From positions 543,331-607,330 of the forward strand of contig CAJOIT010000003.1 in NCBI GenBank assembly GCA_905234755.1: a stretch of DNA of 64,000 nucleotides, given 5' to 3'. The position numbers were made by a program, and so were the translations under genes. The notes below the pieces were generated by a model. The model saw only the letters and a list, made by a program, of their open reading frames with translations, searched no databases and had not been told where the DNA came from. Origin of the DNA: an uncultured Bacteroidales bacterium. GTDB lineage: Bacteria; Bacteroidota; Bacteroidia; Bacteroidales; ML635J-15. Positions 47,395-54,960 of the stretch are shown piece by piece; position 1 is the first letter of the stretch, and every line of letters starts with the position of its first letter.

Positions 47395-48213
47395 TTATAC
47401 TGCAACATTATTTTCCCTCAAAGCTTCATTCAGCGATGTTTTCTTGTCTGTAGATTCCTTGCGTTTTCCAATAATCAATGCGCATGGCAGGTAGTAGGTG
47501 CCGGCTGGAAATTGCTTAGCGGTGCTTCCAGGGATTACGACAGACCTTTCGGGAACATATCCCTTGTATTCAACAGGCTCGTTACCTGTAACATCGATTA
47601 TTTTGGTAGATGCAGTGATTACAGTGTTTGCTCCAAGTACAGCCTCTCGGCAAATGTGTGCGCCCTCGACCACTATGCAACGCGAACCGATGAAGCAGTT
47701 GTCCTCGATGATAACTGGTGCAGCTTGCACAGGTTCAAGCACACCGCCAATTCCAACGCCTCCCGACAGATGCACATTCTTGCCTATTTGAGCGCACGAA
47801 CCGACTGTGGCCCAAGTGTCGACCATTGTGCCTTCATCGACATACGCACCGATGTTCACATACGACGGCATCATGATTACGCCCTTTGCTAAGTAAGCAC
47901 CATAGCGGGCTGTTGCAGGAGGGACCACACGAACGCCAAGTTTGTCGTAGTCGTGCTTAAGCGGAATTTTGTCGTAGTATTCAAAAATGCCAGACTCAGT
48001 TTTCTGTTGCTTCTGTGTGGGGAAGTATAATATTACGGCTTTCTTTACCCATTCGTTGACTTGCCATTCTTTACCAACTGGTTCTGCAACGCGGATTTCT
48101 CCACGGTCAAGAAGTTTTATGGTTTCGGTTATCGCCTGTATGCTTTCGGGGGTTTCAAGCAATTCGCGATGCTCCCAAATGTTCTCAATAGTTTCTTTTA
48201 AAGTCGAATACAT
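47395..48213 (-). CDS. dapD: Tetrahydrodipicolinate N-succinyltransferase
   Basis: 272 residues. A helical N-terminal part precedes a left-handed beta-helix of hexapeptide repeats (VNIGAYVDEGTMVDTWATVGSCAQIGKNVHLSGGVGIGGVLEP), then VIIEDNCFIGSRCIVVEGAHI and PCALIIGKRKES. It succinylates tetrahydrodipicolinate for diaminopimelate and lysine synthesis. It starts the minus-strand operon with the glycosyltransferase, tsaC and prmC. Confidence 0.95.
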   Translation of the reverse strand: MYSTLKETIENIWEHRELLETPESIQAITETIKLLDRGEIRVAEPVGKEWQVNEWVKKAVILYFPTQKQQKTESGIFEYYDKIPLKHDYDKLGVRVVPPATARYGAYLAKGVIMMPSYVNIGAYVDEGTMVDTWATVGSCAQIGKNVHLSGGVGIGGVLEPVQAAPVIIEDNCFIGSRCIVVEGAHICREAVLGANTVITASTKIIDVTGNEPVEYKGYVPERSVVIPGSTAKQFPAGTYYLPCALIIGKRKESTDKKTSLNEALRENNVAV

Positions 48214-48236
48214 ATTCTTTTTTCAGTATGAAGACA

Positions 48237-48265
48237 CAAACTTACAAAAAAAATATTTTTTGCAA
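48237..48265 (-). promoter_or_regulatory. Promoter of dapD operon
   Basis: On the minus strand, a -33 type TTG (48265-48263) and TAAGTTTG (48244-48237) with an 18-base spacer. The start codon is at 48213. Confidence 0.55.
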
Positions 48266-48320
48266 GAAAATAAGATTTAAAAGAAATTAAATGTTGGTTG
48301 TGAATATTGTGACAAAATAA

Positions 48321-48349
48321 AAAAAGACAGACAATAAATCTGTCTTTTT
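48321..48349 (-). terminator. Terminator after tRNA-Asp
   Basis: AAAAAGACAGA at 48321-48331 pairs with TCTGTCTTTTT at 48339-48349. On the minus strand the hairpin is directly downstream of the tRNA and runs into a T tract. Confidence 0.85.
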
Positions 48350-48352
48350 CTG

Positions 48353-48426
48353 CGGTGTGGAAGGGACTCGAACCCTCGACCCCCGGCGTGACAGGCCGGT
48401 ATTCTAACCAGCTGAACTACCACACC
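48353..48426 (-). tRNA. tRNA-Asp (GTC)
   Basis: A complete 74-base cloverleaf read on the minus strand: acceptor GGTGTGG/CCACACC with discriminator G, D arm with AGTTCAGCTGGTTAGAAT, anticodon loop CTGTCAC with anticodon GTC, and T arm with GGTTCGAGTCC. The CCA end is not encoded. A terminator follows. Confidence 0.97.
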
Positions 48427-48633
48427 AGCTGATTGCTTTCAAAAGCGTTGCAAAGGTACTGCTTTTTTTGAATGTGGCAATAACTTTTTGATTTTTTTTG
48501 AAAAAAAAATGAATATGTCGGTTAAATAATTTGTTGTCAGTACAATACAAATCACTTTTTGATCTATTTGTTCATCTGGAAACCGTTTGTTGGTGCTAAA
48601 AATAATGCGACAGCCGACAATGTACTGCAAATT

Positions 48634-50616
48634 TTAGTCAAGACTTGGAACATAATCGTTCGAAAGAACTCTCATTTCGATTCTACGATTTTGTTGGTTC
48701 GCGACTTCCTGCTGTTCTTTTGTCAGTGAGTTTATGAAACTTTCGTTAAGTTCTGTGCCTTTGGGCAGGAATGGATATTCGGGATTGTAATTAGTTATGA
48801 CTTTCGGCTTGCTTTCGCCGTAGCCCTTTGCTACCATTCGTGCCGATGGAATACCTTTTGACTCAAAATAGGATGTAACCGAATTTGCACGCTTCTGGCT
48901 GAGTTCCATGTTGCTTTGGTCGGAACCAATCATATCGGTGTGTGCCGAAAGTTCTATTACAATATTCGGATTTTCAACCATTATGCGAACAGTGCTGTCC
49001 AAAATAGCCTTTGATGGCTCGGTAAGTTCCCAGCGACCGAATGCAAATTCAATGTTCGGAATTTCGATTGTCTTGTTGAGAGTTTCAAGAAGAATGTCGT
49101 ATTCGAAAGTCTTGTTAAACTCAAGGGAGTCTGTTGAGAATCTTGATTTTCCGTTGAAATATCCATCTTTTGTCACAACAAAAACATAGTCGGTCTTGGT
49201 TTTGAGCTTGAAGTTGAATTTGTCCTTCTTGTTTACAAGGATAATAGTGTCGCGGAACATTGATCCATCGCTTCCGTAAAGCGTTATAAGGCTGGAATCT
49301 ATGAGAGCCTTTGTGTCGGCATCGTGAACGCTACCGGTGAGCTTGAACTCAAGGGGCGGCATTTCGAAGAAATAAATGTCTTCACCTTTAGAGCCTTTGC
49401 GGTCGGATGTGAAGTAGCCCTTGTCCTCGTTCTTGTAGTAGTAAATGCCAAAATCGTTGCCGTTGCTGCAGAACGGATGTCCCATGTTCTGTGAACGCCA
49501 GCGGTCATCTTCATTCTTGTAGGCTACAAAAATGTCAAGTCCGCCCATTGTGGGGTGCTTGGTGCTTGAGTAGAATAGGGTAGTGTCGTTGCGCATGTAG
49601 GGGAAGAGTTCATCGCCGGCTGAATTTATAACAGGTCCCATGTTCTTTGGCTTCGACCATTCCGAACCAGCTTTTTCCGAATACCAAATATCTGCACCGC
49701 CAAAGCCACCATCGAGACGGGCGGAGAAATAAATTATGCTACCATCGGGCGAAACGGTCGGGTGTCCAATCGACAGAGAGTCGGATACGATTCCAAGGTT
49801 TGCTGGATTCATCCATTCTCCGTCAACCTTTTGGGCTTCATATATTTGGCATCCAGTATTCTTTCCCTTTTCAGCAATGCACGATGTGTAGTAGAATTTT
49901 CGGCCTTGGTCAAAAATACAAGGAGATCCTTCATCAAAGTGAGTGTTGAGCGAATCCAAAGCGGTGACATCTTCCCATTTGCCATGTCTGTCGAGCTTGG
50001 TGACAAAAAGGTCGGAGAACTTTGTTCCTGTGATTCCGCTTAGTTTCTTGCCCTTGGATTCTTCACGGGTAGAACTGAAATACACATGGTCGTATCCGTC
50101 CTTTTCATCGATGCTTGGGCAGAAGTCGTTGGCCTTGGAGCACAAATGTTTTGCCTTTTCTATAACCCACCGTGTCGGTTTCTTGGTTTGCTCTATTGCC
50201 CAGTTTGCCGATTCGATACCCTTGCGAGCAACGGTATCGTTTGGCTTAACTTCCAGCACCTGGTTGTAATATTCTATTGCCGATTCAAAGTTATCTTCTT
50301 GAATTTCAATTTCAGCAAGACGATTTTTCGCGTTCACTTCGAAGCCCTTGGATTTTGCGGCACGCTTATAGTTGGAACGGGCTTTCTTGTAGTATCCAGA
50401 CATGAAATAGCATTCGCCAATCTTGTAATAGATTTCAATCTTGTCGTTTTTGTTCTTGATTTTTTTCAGAATGGCTGTATATTCCTCCATTGCCTTGTAG
50501 TATTCCTCAGCCTCGAAACTTTCATCAGCACGGCGGAGCTTTTTCTCCTGAGCACTTGATGTCGAAGCGATTACGACTGCAAGAAGCAATATTGATATGT
50601 ACCTGAGTACTTTCAT
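48634..50616 (-). CDS. PorE-like OmpA-family protein of the type IX secretion system
   Basis: 660 residues with a signal peptide (STSSAQ at its end). Order of parts: TPR-type helices (about 25-145, EAEEYYKAMEEYTAIL, AIEYYNQVLEVKPNDTVA), a WD40-like PD40 propeller (about 155-420, HPTVSPDGSIIYFSA, PYMRNDTTLFYSS), a carboxypeptidase-like beta domain (about 425-525), and an OmpA peptidoglycan-binding domain (about 535-650, ELSAHTDMIGSDQSN, SQKRANSVTSYF). This TPR-propeller-CRD-OmpA order is that of PorE (PG1058) from Porphyromonas. Other OmpA-like Bacteroidales proteins share parts of it, so PorE is likely but not certain. Signal type (SPase I) differs from the lipoprotein form. Confidence 0.7.
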   Translation of the reverse strand: MKVLRYISILLLAVVIASTSSAQEKKLRRADESFEAEEYYKAMEEYTAILKKIKNKNDKIEIYYKIGECYFMSGYYKKARSNYKRAAKSKGFEVNAKNRLAEIEIQEDNFESAIEYYNQVLEVKPNDTVARKGIESANWAIEQTKKPTRWVIEKAKHLCSKANDFCPSIDEKDGYDHVYFSSTREESKGKKLSGITGTKFSDLFVTKLDRHGKWEDVTALDSLNTHFDEGSPCIFDQGRKFYYTSCIAEKGKNTGCQIYEAQKVDGEWMNPANLGIVSDSLSIGHPTVSPDGSIIYFSARLDGGFGGADIWYSEKAGSEWSKPKNMGPVINSAGDELFPYMRNDTTLFYSSTKHPTMGGLDIFVAYKNEDDRWRSQNMGHPFCSNGNDFGIYYYKNEDKGYFTSDRKGSKGEDIYFFEMPPLEFKLTGSVHDADTKALIDSSLITLYGSDGSMFRDTIILVNKKDKFNFKLKTKTDYVFVVTKDGYFNGKSRFSTDSLEFNKTFEYDILLETLNKTIEIPNIEFAFGRWELTEPSKAILDSTVRIMVENPNIVIELSAHTDMIGSDQSNMELSQKRANSVTSYFESKGIPSARMVAKGYGESKPKVITNYNPEYPFLPKGTELNESFINSLTKEQQEVANQQNRRIEMRVLSNDYVPSLD

Positions 50617-50684
50617 TCCGATATTTTACCGTCCTAATAACTAAAAAACACCTATTTTATTATTCGGATGGCAAAAATAATCAT

Positions 50685-50954
50685 TTAATAATAGTTATAG
50701 ATTGCAACAACAATAAAAAATATCCACAATGCCAATATTACGAAACTTATTAGTTTGTAAGACATTTTCTGATTTTTGTGCCTGATTATGAACATTAGGA
50801 AAATCACAGAGAAAATACCCCCAACGAGTTCAAACAGATGAAGTATGGATTCGGGGATACGCCTTTTGTTCTTTGTTGCCCTGCGCTTGTCGACACAAAA
50901 CAAAATACTTGCAAGAATATTAATTATTATAAGGTATGTTATTGCAAATTTCAT
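50685..50954 (-). CDS. DUF1294 membrane protein
   Basis: The start is taken at 50954 (MKFAITYLII); an in-frame ATG at 50987 would add 11 residues. About 89 residues with three hydrophobic segments and the family core FCVDKRRATKNKRRIPE followed by LHLFELVGGIFSV. The family is small and of unknown function. Last gene of the chromosomal backbone before the integrated element. Confidence 0.75.
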   Translation of the reverse strand: MKFAITYLIIINILASILFCVDKRRATKNKRRIPESILHLFELVGGIFSVIFLMFIIRHKNQKMSYKLISFVILALWIFFIVVAIYNYY

Positions 50955-50981
50955 GAGAAAAAAAATATTGTCAGTTATTAA

Positions 50982-51034
50982 AAACAAAAGAGTCCGGATT
51001 TCCGAACTCTTTCTGTGGTACCTCCTGAACCATA
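50982..51034 (-). other. Candidate attachment-site remnant: tRNA 3' end plus its terminator
   Basis: On the minus strand, GGTTCAGGAGGTACCAC (51032-51016) resembles the T-arm and acceptor end of a tRNA, missing part of the T loop. A hairpin follows, AGAGTTCGGA / TCCGGACTCT (51010-50989), and then a T tract. A displaced tRNA 3' end with its terminator, next to a tyrosine integrase gene, is what integration into a tRNA leaves behind. The full tRNA would be at the other end of the element, outside the window. The partial T arm makes this a suggestion only. Confidence 0.4.
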
Positions 51035-51143
51035 GTCATATTTTCAACGAAAGTTAATTCGCTGAAACTGAATATATTTTGTAAATTTATATACGGTTCA
51101 AAATTCATCTAAATACAACAAAATTTAATGAACTGAAAGACTT

Positions 51144-52418
51144 TTAGTCCGTTTTTAGTCCGTCCGTTCCGAACGTGTTGAACTTGTCCATCTCCTTTTT
51201 TTTGAGTTCGTCAACAATGTCGATGTAAGGTTTCATAGAGTTGTAGTCTGAATGACCAGTCCATCGCATTATGACTTCTGCTGGTATTCCCAAGTATAGA
51301 GAATTTACGACAAAAGTTTTCCTTCCGCAGTGCGTTGTGATAAGTTGCCATTTCTCATACACTTTTTCTTCGCGTTTGCTTCCGCTGTACTGGACGATTT
51401 TAATCTTGTCGTTCATTTCAGCCATACGGCAGATAGTCTTTAGGTGCTCGTTTTCCTTTTGGTTGCAGAACACAGGCAGAGCCTTGTTATTTGGCAGAGG
51501 AACATCTTCGTACTTGTCGAGTATAGCCTTTGAATACTTGTTTAGTTCCACTTCAAGGCTGTCGGTTGTTTTCTGTGTCGTAAATTTTATCTTGCCGTCA
51601 ACGATGTCGGATTTCTGCAGCTTGCGAACATCGGAGTATCGAAGTCCAGAGAAACAGCAGAAGCAGAATACATCGCGAGCCTGCGAATACTTAACTCTGT
51701 CGAAATCCATATTGTAAAGCCTTTGCAGTTCCTCCCAAGTAAGGTAGATTATAGGTGCATCCGCTTTCTTTAGGCGAGGTTTGAAGTTTTCGTGTGCCTT
51801 GCCGTTATATAGTCCACTCTTTGAACACCAGCGCAGGAACCAGAGGAATAACTTTATGTTCTTTGCAATCGTTGTGTTTTGATTACCTTTGTCAATAAGG
51901 TATTTCTGAAAACCAAGCATAGTGTCTTCCGTGATAGAGTTTACCTGTATGTTTGGGCAGAAATCATTTAGCAGGTTGCGAAGCCGTTTGAACTCCGCTA
52001 TTGTTCCGCTCTGCCATTCGTTCTGCAGGCTCATCTTCTTGACAAAGGTGTCGTATGTATCAAGTATGGTACGGATGTCTGATACTTCTATCTTTCCGAA
52101 AGTTGCATTAAAGGACTGCTTGAACTCGTCAACGGTCGGTACTAGACTTTTGTTGTAGAATTGCTGGAATATTTCTTCGGCAGTCTGCTCGAAGAGTGTC
52201 ATTTTCCTGTTGATCTCGCTTGCAGGTATTTTGTCAGGTCCATGAGTAGTGTTTATTCGTGCGCGGTTTTGGTCTTTGAGATACTTGTTGCTTTCTATGG
52301 CATATCCGAGTGCAAATGCAGCAATGCACTTGCTGCCATTCCATTTTACTCGCATACGGAGACGGAATGATGTCGCATTGATTTTGTCTTGTACCCAGTT
52401 AATCCTGTACACTATCAT
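51144..52418 (-). CDS. Tyrosine recombinase integrase
   Basis: 424 residues. It has an N-terminal arm-binding region (ATSFRLRMRVKWNGSK), a SAM-like core-binding domain (about 110-215, FQKYLIDKGNQNTTIAKNIKLFLWFLRWC) and the catalytic domain with FSGLRYSD (first Arg), TTHCGRKTF (His-x-x-Arg), WTGHSDYNSMKPY (His and nucleophile Tyr). It would catalyse integration and excision. Its end faces the candidate att remnant at 51016. It overlaps the upstream small gene (52399) by 20 bases, so it is expressed with the lysogeny operon. Confidence 0.9.
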   Translation of the reverse strand: MIVYRINWVQDKINATSFRLRMRVKWNGSKCIAAFALGYAIESNKYLKDQNRARINTTHGPDKIPASEINRKMTLFEQTAEEIFQQFYNKSLVPTVDEFKQSFNATFGKIEVSDIRTILDTYDTFVKKMSLQNEWQSGTIAEFKRLRNLLNDFCPNIQVNSITEDTMLGFQKYLIDKGNQNTTIAKNIKLFLWFLRWCSKSGLYNGKAHENFKPRLKKADAPIIYLTWEELQRLYNMDFDRVKYSQARDVFCFCCFSGLRYSDVRKLQKSDIVDGKIKFTTQKTTDSLEVELNKYSKAILDKYEDVPLPNNKALPVFCNQKENEHLKTICRMAEMNDKIKIVQYSGSKREEKVYEKWQLITTHCGRKTFVVNSLYLGIPAEVIMRWTGHSDYNSMKPYIDIVDELKKKEMDKFNTFGTDGLKTD

Positions 52419-52665
52419 AGAAATCGCCTTTTCCTAACAATATCCACTTTGCAGAAACATTGAAGTCCTCGCACAGCATGGCGATGTATTCGCATTTGAG
52501 CATAGTGTTGTGCGGGTTGTTCTTCACGGAGACCAGATTCCAGCGATTTATGTCGTGCTTCCGTGTGAAAGTCTGCATTCCACGGATTTTGCCATCCTCT
52601 TTCAGTTTGTCTATTGCCTTGAAGAACCTCTGCGTAATTTCAATTCCTGTCTGAGTGATTGTCAT
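52399..52665 (-). CDS. Small HTH-like regulator of the lysogeny operon
   Basis: 88 residues. The sequence ITQRFFKAIDKLKEDGKIRGMQTFTRKHDINRWNLVSVKNNP, followed by LCEDFNVSAKWILLGKGDFYD, has the look of the helix-turn-helix proteins found with integrases in Bacteroidales mobile elements. Overlaps the integrase gene by 20 bases and the upstream small gene by 26 bases. Confidence 0.65.
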   Translation of the reverse strand: MTITQTGIEITQRFFKAIDKLKEDGKIRGMQTFTRKHDINRWNLVSVKNNPHNTMLKCEYIAMLCEDFNVSAKWILLGKGDFYDSVQD

Positions 52666-52855
52666 AGTATAATATGTTTTCTAATTCCGATATGTATTCA
52701 TCTATTCCGCTCGTGTCGGATCCGGCCACTACAAGTTTGTCTTTTTCCAGAACTGCCTTTCTGCGTTCCGATTCCACATTGTCAAGGTCAACTGGCAAGC
52801 CGGTTACGATTCGCTTGTATATGTCGAGCAGGTATCTTGTTTGTGTCAGATTCAT
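52640..52855 (-). CDS. Small protein, function unknown
   Basis: 71 residues, soluble, with mixed helix content (LTQTRYLLDIYKRIVTGLP, ISELENILYY). Not recognised. It lies between the repressor gene (2 bases upstream) and the HTH-like gene, so it is part of the lysogeny operon and may modify repressor or integrase function. Confidence 0.5.
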   Translation of the reverse strand: MNLTQTRYLLDIYKRIVTGLPVDLDNVESERRKAVLEKDKLVVAGSDTSGIDEYISELENILYYDNHSDRN

Positions 52856-52857
52856 TG

Positions 52858-53292
52858 TTAATCGAGTTTATTGACTAGTTTTTCAAGAAGCATTCCTATC
52901 TGCTTTCGCATTTCTTTGTTTTCGTCTATAAGTTTGTCTTGCTGTCTTATGAGCTGGTCGATGTGTGCGTTCTTCTGGTCAAGTTCCTTGAACAGCGAAT
53001 ATTCGACATCAGCATTTTGGTTGTTTTCCAATGGAATGTCCTGTTCCTCTTCTTTTGGAGTTGGTTCTACCTTTACATATTTCTTTAGCATTGGTTGTGT
53101 ACCGTTCATAAGAAAGTCAACGCTTACTTCCGGAAACTTTTGTATCAGAATTTTCAAGTCAAAGTGACCGCGCTGGTACCAGTTGTTCAGCAGTTGTGGT
53201 GTAATGTCCAAGAACTTTGCAAACTGGCTATGTTTTCTAAACCCCTTGTAGGTCATCAGTTCGTTGAGTATTCTCTTTTCGAGTTCGTCCAT
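52858..53292 (-). CDS. CI-type phage repressor
   Basis: 144 residues. The N-terminal HTH shows KHSQFAKFLDITPQLLNNWYQRGHFDLKILIQKFPEVSVDFLMNG, in the style of the Bacteroidota CI-like repressors. The C-terminal part has a heptad pattern (LFKELDQKNAHIDQLIRQQDKLIDENKEMRKQI) that should make a coiled coil for oligomerisation. There is no LexA/S24-type peptidase domain, so RecA-dependent self-cleavage is unlikely and induction would need another route. It is divergent from the Cro-like gene across the operator region 53301-53355. Confidence 0.7.
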   Translation of the reverse strand: MDELEKRILNELMTYKGFRKHSQFAKFLDITPQLLNNWYQRGHFDLKILIQKFPEVSVDFLMNGTQPMLKKYVKVEPTPKEEEQDIPLENNQNADVEYSLFKELDQKNAHIDQLIRQQDKLIDENKEMRKQIGMLLEKLVNKLD

Positions 53293-53300
53293 TTTGTATG

Positions 53301-53355
53301 TTTATAAAAAAAAGTTTATAAAATTTTGTCGGTTATAAAAATTTGTTTATTTTTG
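53301..53355 (+). promoter_or_regulatory. Early promoter and operators, cassette A
   Basis: TTTTG (53324-53328), 19 bases, TATTTTTG (53348-53355) give a consensus promoter. Three TTTATAAAA-type words at 53301, 53315 and 53333 cover it and would let a repressor block the early operon. It lies between the repressor (minus) and Cro-like (plus) genes. Confidence 0.75.
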
Positions 53356-53459
53356 CGCCTGTTAATAATAATAACATTAACAATAATAATAATAATAACA
53401 CGGCAAAGATAATTGAAACGATTTGTATTTCAAATACCTGCCACAAAAAAATTAAGAAA

Positions 53460-53687
53460 ATGAAGCAGACACACCAAAATTTCAAGGATTTTTTGAATGG
53501 TCTTGATTATCCAAAAGTACGGTTTTGGAGAGAAAACCTGAAGGACGGAAACAAGGGAATAGCGATAGGTTATTCCACATTTGTACTATGGAGCAAGTTC
53601 GATTGCAAGCCTAACGAAAGCAACCTTGACGCGCTCGCTAAAATAACTGGTATTCCAGCAGATGAGTTGTTTTTAGAACACAAATAG
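53460..53687 (+). CDS. Cro-like early regulator
   Basis: ATG at 53460 gives 75 residues; an ATG at 53343 would begin inside the promoter. The sequence IAIGYSTFVLWSKFDCKPNESNLDALAKITGIPADELF looks like a small HTH-type DNA-binding protein. The position, first gene of the rightward transcript opposite the repressor, suggests a Cro role. Similarity is weak. Confidence 0.5.
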   Translation: MKQTHQNFKDFLNGLDYPKVRFWRENLKDGNKGIAIGYSTFVLWSKFDCKPNESNLDALAKITGIPADELFLEHK

Positions 53688-53697
53688 GTATATAGTT

Positions 53698-54243
53698 ATG
53701 AGAATAGCAGGAGTAGAATTTTACAGGTATAACAGCGAGGTCTGGTACAGGTATGCCGACAAGCACGAAATGCTTACCGAGGACAGTGACGAGATTATAG
53801 ACTATATGATGAACTTCCTTGTCAACAGATGTACGGAAGCCTACAATGCTCTGTGCAAGATTTATGTAAAGATTGAGAGCGTCCGTAGCAAGCGGTTCTG
53901 GATTGTGTCAAGATTTGTGCGCTGCAACTTCGGTGTTATTGACCAGAAACTTGACATTGATATTGACGAAAGTGTAAACTTCGAGTTTGTTCAGTGCCCA
54001 TTGCGAGGGGAGTGCAAGTATGAGAATGTTATATGTAATCCTACCTTTAACTCAAAGGTTAGCGAAACGGAAAAGCAGGTGCTGAAACTAGTGTTTGACG
54101 GCTACAGCATTGACGAAATATCCGACAAACTGAGCAGATCTCCGTACACAATACGGAATCATATCAGTAATGCATACGGAAAATTAGGCGTTCATAGCAG
54201 GGCGGAGTTTATGAATTATGCCCATAAGAACAAGATGTTCTGA
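53698..54243 (+). CDS. LuxR-type HTH transcriptional regulator
   Basis: 181 residues. The C-terminal 65 residues are a LuxR/GerE HTH: VSETEKQVLKLVFDGYSIDEISDKLSRSPYTIRNHISNAYGKLGVHSRAE. The N-terminal part has a cysteine cluster, CPLRGECKYENVIC, that could bind metal. Such proteins occur in Bacteroidota phages at this place. It may activate later phage promoters. It follows the Cro-like gene by about 10 bases. Confidence 0.75.
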   Translation: MRIAGVEFYRYNSEVWYRYADKHEMLTEDSDEIIDYMMNFLVNRCTEAYNALCKIYVKIESVRSKRFWIVSRFVRCNFGVIDQKLDIDIDESVNFEFVQCPLRGECKYENVICNPTFNSKVSETEKQVLKLVFDGYSIDEISDKLSRSPYTIRNHISNAYGKLGVHSRAEFMNYAHKNKMF

Positions 54244-54273
54244 AATTTTTTTTGAAAAAATCATAAAAATATT

Positions 54274-54314
54274 TTTATAAAATTTTGTAATTTATAAAAA
54301 TTTGTTTATTTTTG
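54274..54314 (+). promoter_or_regulatory. Phage promoter and operators, cassette B
   Basis: TTTTG (54283-54287), 19 bases, TATTTTTG (54307-54314). Operator words TTTATAAAA at 54274 and 54291. From 54274 on it is almost base for base cassette A, including ATAAAAATTTGTTTATTTTTG, so the same repressor should bind. Confidence 0.75.
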
Positions 54315-54338
54315 CATTGAATTTTAAAGACTGCATCA

Positions 54339-54623
54339 ATGGAAGATAGTACAAGAATAATAGACCTGACAGTTGCAGACCTCCAGTTGCTCATCGCTAA
54401 GGAGGTTGCAAAAGTACAGCCTGCTACTGTTGTTTCGGATGGTGACGGCTGGTGCCGAGGTTTGCAGGAGTTCGCTGATTTTCTCGGCTGTTCGTTAGGG
54501 ACTGCCAACAAGATAAAGTCAAGCGGTAAGATAGACGATGCGGTTGTTCAAGTAGGGAGAATGATAATGATAAACAAGGCTAAGTCCTTGGATTTGCTAA
54601 CTTCAAAAAAGTGTAAGAAATGA
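54339..54623 (+). CDS. DUF3853-type HTH protein
   Basis: 94 residues. WCRGLQEFADFLGCSLGTANKIKSSGKIDDAVVQVGRMIMI matches the DUF3853 family, whose core is a MerR/excisionase-like winged HTH. Its stop overlaps the next ATG (ATGA), so the two are coupled. Confidence 0.65.
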   Translation: MEDSTRIIDLTVADLQLLIAKEVAKVQPATVVSDGDGWCRGLQEFADFLGCSLGTANKIKSSGKIDDAVVQVGRMIMINKAKSLDLLTSKKCKK

Positions 54624-54787
54624 GAAAGTTTTTTTGCTGGTTTACATCTGGCCTGATGAGCCTATGCGCATTATGCAGTTTGGGCGGAGCGTTGTTCTAT
54701 GATGCAACTCATCACTATTTTCTGCTTATTCCAGAGGTGTTGTTTGCATTTGTTTATGCATACGAGGCTAAACACGAGGTAGAATGA
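54620..54787 (+). CDS. Small membrane protein
   Basis: 55 residues beginning MRKFFCWFTSGLMSL. Two hydrophobic stretches with an aromatic turn between (FYDATHHYFLLIPEVLF) and a charged C-end (YEAKHEVE). It overlaps the DUF3853 gene by the ATGA arrangement, which supports it as real. No function recognised; superinfection exclusion is one possibility for small phage membrane proteins. Confidence 0.5.
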   Translation: MRKFFCWFTSGLMSLCALCSLGGALFYDATHHYFLLIPEVLFAFVYAYEAKHEVE

Positions 54788-54857
54788 TTTTATTCGATTT
54801 TTTCCATAAGCATTTCCAACCTCGTCCTGTCGTGATGATAGTGTGAGGTTTAATGAC

Positions 54858-54932
54858 GGTCAGTATTCTTCTAATGGGTAGGGAGAAGCATAAAAGCCTC
54901 GGATGTTCTGGGTTCGATTCCCAGTCTGGCCA
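54858..54932 (+). tRNA. tRNA-like sequence, probably degenerate
   Basis: A near-complete cloverleaf: acceptor GGTCAGT with TCTGGCC (six pairs, one G-T, one mismatch), D stem TCTTC/GGAGA with GG in the loop, perfect T arm CTGGG-TTCGATT-CCCAG, discriminator A. The anticodon arm does not close properly: GAAGC/GCCTC with one mismatch leaves a six-base loop ATAAAA. No clear anticodon can be assigned, so it may be decayed, or a tRNA mimic. Confidence 0.4.
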
Positions 54933-54960
54933 CAATAATGAATTTTAAAGTTTAGTAAAG

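Noticed and set aside
48353..48426. tRNA-Asp as attachment site of the prophage
   Set aside because: The tRNA is intact with its own terminator, and two host genes (PorE-like, DUF1294) lie between it and the integrase.
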